From assembly GCA_002431715.1 (NCBI GenBank), contig DJHI01000053.1, forward strand, positions 3,321 through 9,131: 5,811 bases of DNA, written 5' to 3'. The notes under the pieces are model-generated. The model saw only the letters and a list, made by a program, of their open reading frames with translations, did not search any database and was not told where the DNA came from. This DNA comes from Armatimonadetes bacterium UBA5829 (GTDB lineage: Bacteria; Armatimonadota; UBA5829). Numbering within the stretch: the stretch's first letter is position 1; each line of letters opens with the position of its first letter. The translations under genes and the position numbers were made by a program. This document shows, piece after piece, positions 5,276 to 5,811 of the stretch.

Positions 5276-5773
5276 ACAAATTCCTGCGGGCGTGATTGTA
5301 ATTGGTTTGTCGGTTATTTTATCCGCTGTGAAATAACCTATCGCTGCTCCTGCTATGACGTCTCTCCACCTATGCTCTCTCTCTTCCACCCGTGACCAGC
5401 CGATAGCGGCAGCGAGTGTATATGCAGGCCATTTATACTCCGGCTGATAATTGCTTATCACCGCAGCCATTGCAAAAGCGCCAGCCGTATGAGCGCTGGG
5501 AAAGCTGTCGGTATCGTCATTCTCGAGACGCTTCTCGTGAACCGTGAGCTTTAGGGCTTCGGTGATTATTCCGGTAGCCAGTAACGCCTTGGCTCCGTTT
5601 ACTGCTTCCTGCTTACCTGAATCTCCATTGAAATAAAGCCCCAGCTCACCGACTATAATCAGAGGGCCTGTCAGATCGGAGATGGTGTTTGCGGTGGTGT
5701 CGGCAGGCAAGGAACATGCTGATACCGACAACACAATTAAGGAGATGTAAAGCGCCCTAAGTAAACTCTTCAT
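5258..5773 (-). CDS. PAP2-family phosphatase with lipoprotein signal
   Basis: The 171-residue product carries the three-part signature of PAP2 / acid phosphatases, which remove phosphate from lipid or small phosphoesters through a phosphohistidine intermediate. Seen: Lys75-x6-Arg82 (followed by Leu instead of the usual Pro), PSAH at 92-95 (usual PSGH), and Ser127-Arg128-x5-His134-x3-Asp138. All catalytic residues are therefore present: His95, the nucleophile His134 and Asp138. The N-terminus is a lipoprotein signal (hydrophobic stretch then Val-Ser-Ala-Cys20), suggesting lipid anchoring on the periplasmic side. The helices between motifs are only mildly hydrophobic. ATG 5773 is preferred to the preceding TTG at 5776; neither has a strong ribosome site. 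The 3' end overlaps the convergent GH130 gene by 18 bp with no terminator between. The substrate is unknown. Confidence 0.86.
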   Translation of the reverse strand: MKSLLRALYISLIVLSVSACSLPADTTANTISDLTGPLIIVGELGLYFNGDSGKQEAVNGAKALLATGIITEALKLTVHEKRLENDDTDSFPSAHTAGAFAMAAVISNYQPEYKWPAYTLAAAIGWSRVEEREHRWRDVIAGAAIGYFTADKITDKPITITPAGICLNMNW

Positions 5774-5811
5774 CAACTTTTTCAGATTCTCTCTTTCTTC
5801 CCCATAACAGG

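Noticed and set aside
5782..5811. Possible 3' end of another - strand gene at the window edge
   Set aside because: One frame reads nine codons to a TGA at 5784-5782, just upstream of the PAP2 start, but nine codons cannot support a gene call.
1..5811. Defence island, CRISPR array, mobile element, tRNA or rRNA
   Set aside because: I saw no regularly spaced repeats, transposase or integrase motifs, attachment-site-like repeats, or tRNA cloverleaf signatures in the window.

Overview
The window (5811 bp, roughly half G+C) looks like chromosome of a diderm, at least partly anaerobic bacterium. The grounds are a PEP-CTERM surface protein (exosortase sorting occurs in organisms with an outer membrane), two lipoproteins, a clostridial-type 2[4Fe-4S] ferredoxin and a GH130 mannoside phosphorylase. 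The mixture recalls Armatimonadota, Planctomycetota or similar environmental phyla, but that is inference; there is no rRNA or other marker gene.

Layout. (1) 1-171: 3' end of an FAD-dependent dehydrogenase, + strand. (2) 172-417: a regulatory stretch with a full-consensus sigma-54 (-24/-12) promoter, a leader able to fold into hairpins, and a possible 10-codon leader ORF. (3) 418-1068: a secreted choice-of-anchor E type protein with a C-terminal PEP-CTERM signal, + strand. (4) 1094-1125: a strong, probably bidirectional terminator. (5) 1133-1582, - strand: a small beta-rich lipoprotein. (6) 1690-2802, - strand: a 370-residue cytoplasmic protein of a family I do not recognise, with an extended -10 promoter. 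(7) 3049-3222, + strand: a 57-residue ferredoxin, apparently monocistronic, followed by a 13-bp perfect hairpin. (8) 3386-5275, + strand: a two-gene unit of a SrlD-like short-chain dehydrogenase and a GH130 beta-mannoside phosphorylase 18 bp apart. (9) 5258-5773, - strand: a PAP2-family phosphatase with a lipoprotein signal, whose 3' end overlaps the GH130 gene tail-to-tail by 18 bp.

How the genes fit together. The SDR/GH130 pair is probably a carbohydrate module: phosphorolysis of a beta-mannoside to mannose-1-phosphate plus an NAD(H)-linked step on a sugar or sugar phosphate. The sigma-54 promoter before the PEP-CTERM gene fits the known coupling of RpoN and PrsK/PrsR-type regulation to PEP-CTERM/exosortase systems, although no exosortase or regulator lies in the window. 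The other genes look like independent single-gene units. I see no tRNA, rRNA, CRISPR array, insertion sequence or phage gene. The most noteworthy items are the sigma-54/structured-leader/PEP-CTERM arrangement, the unrecognised 370-residue gene, and the SDR-GH130 pairing.
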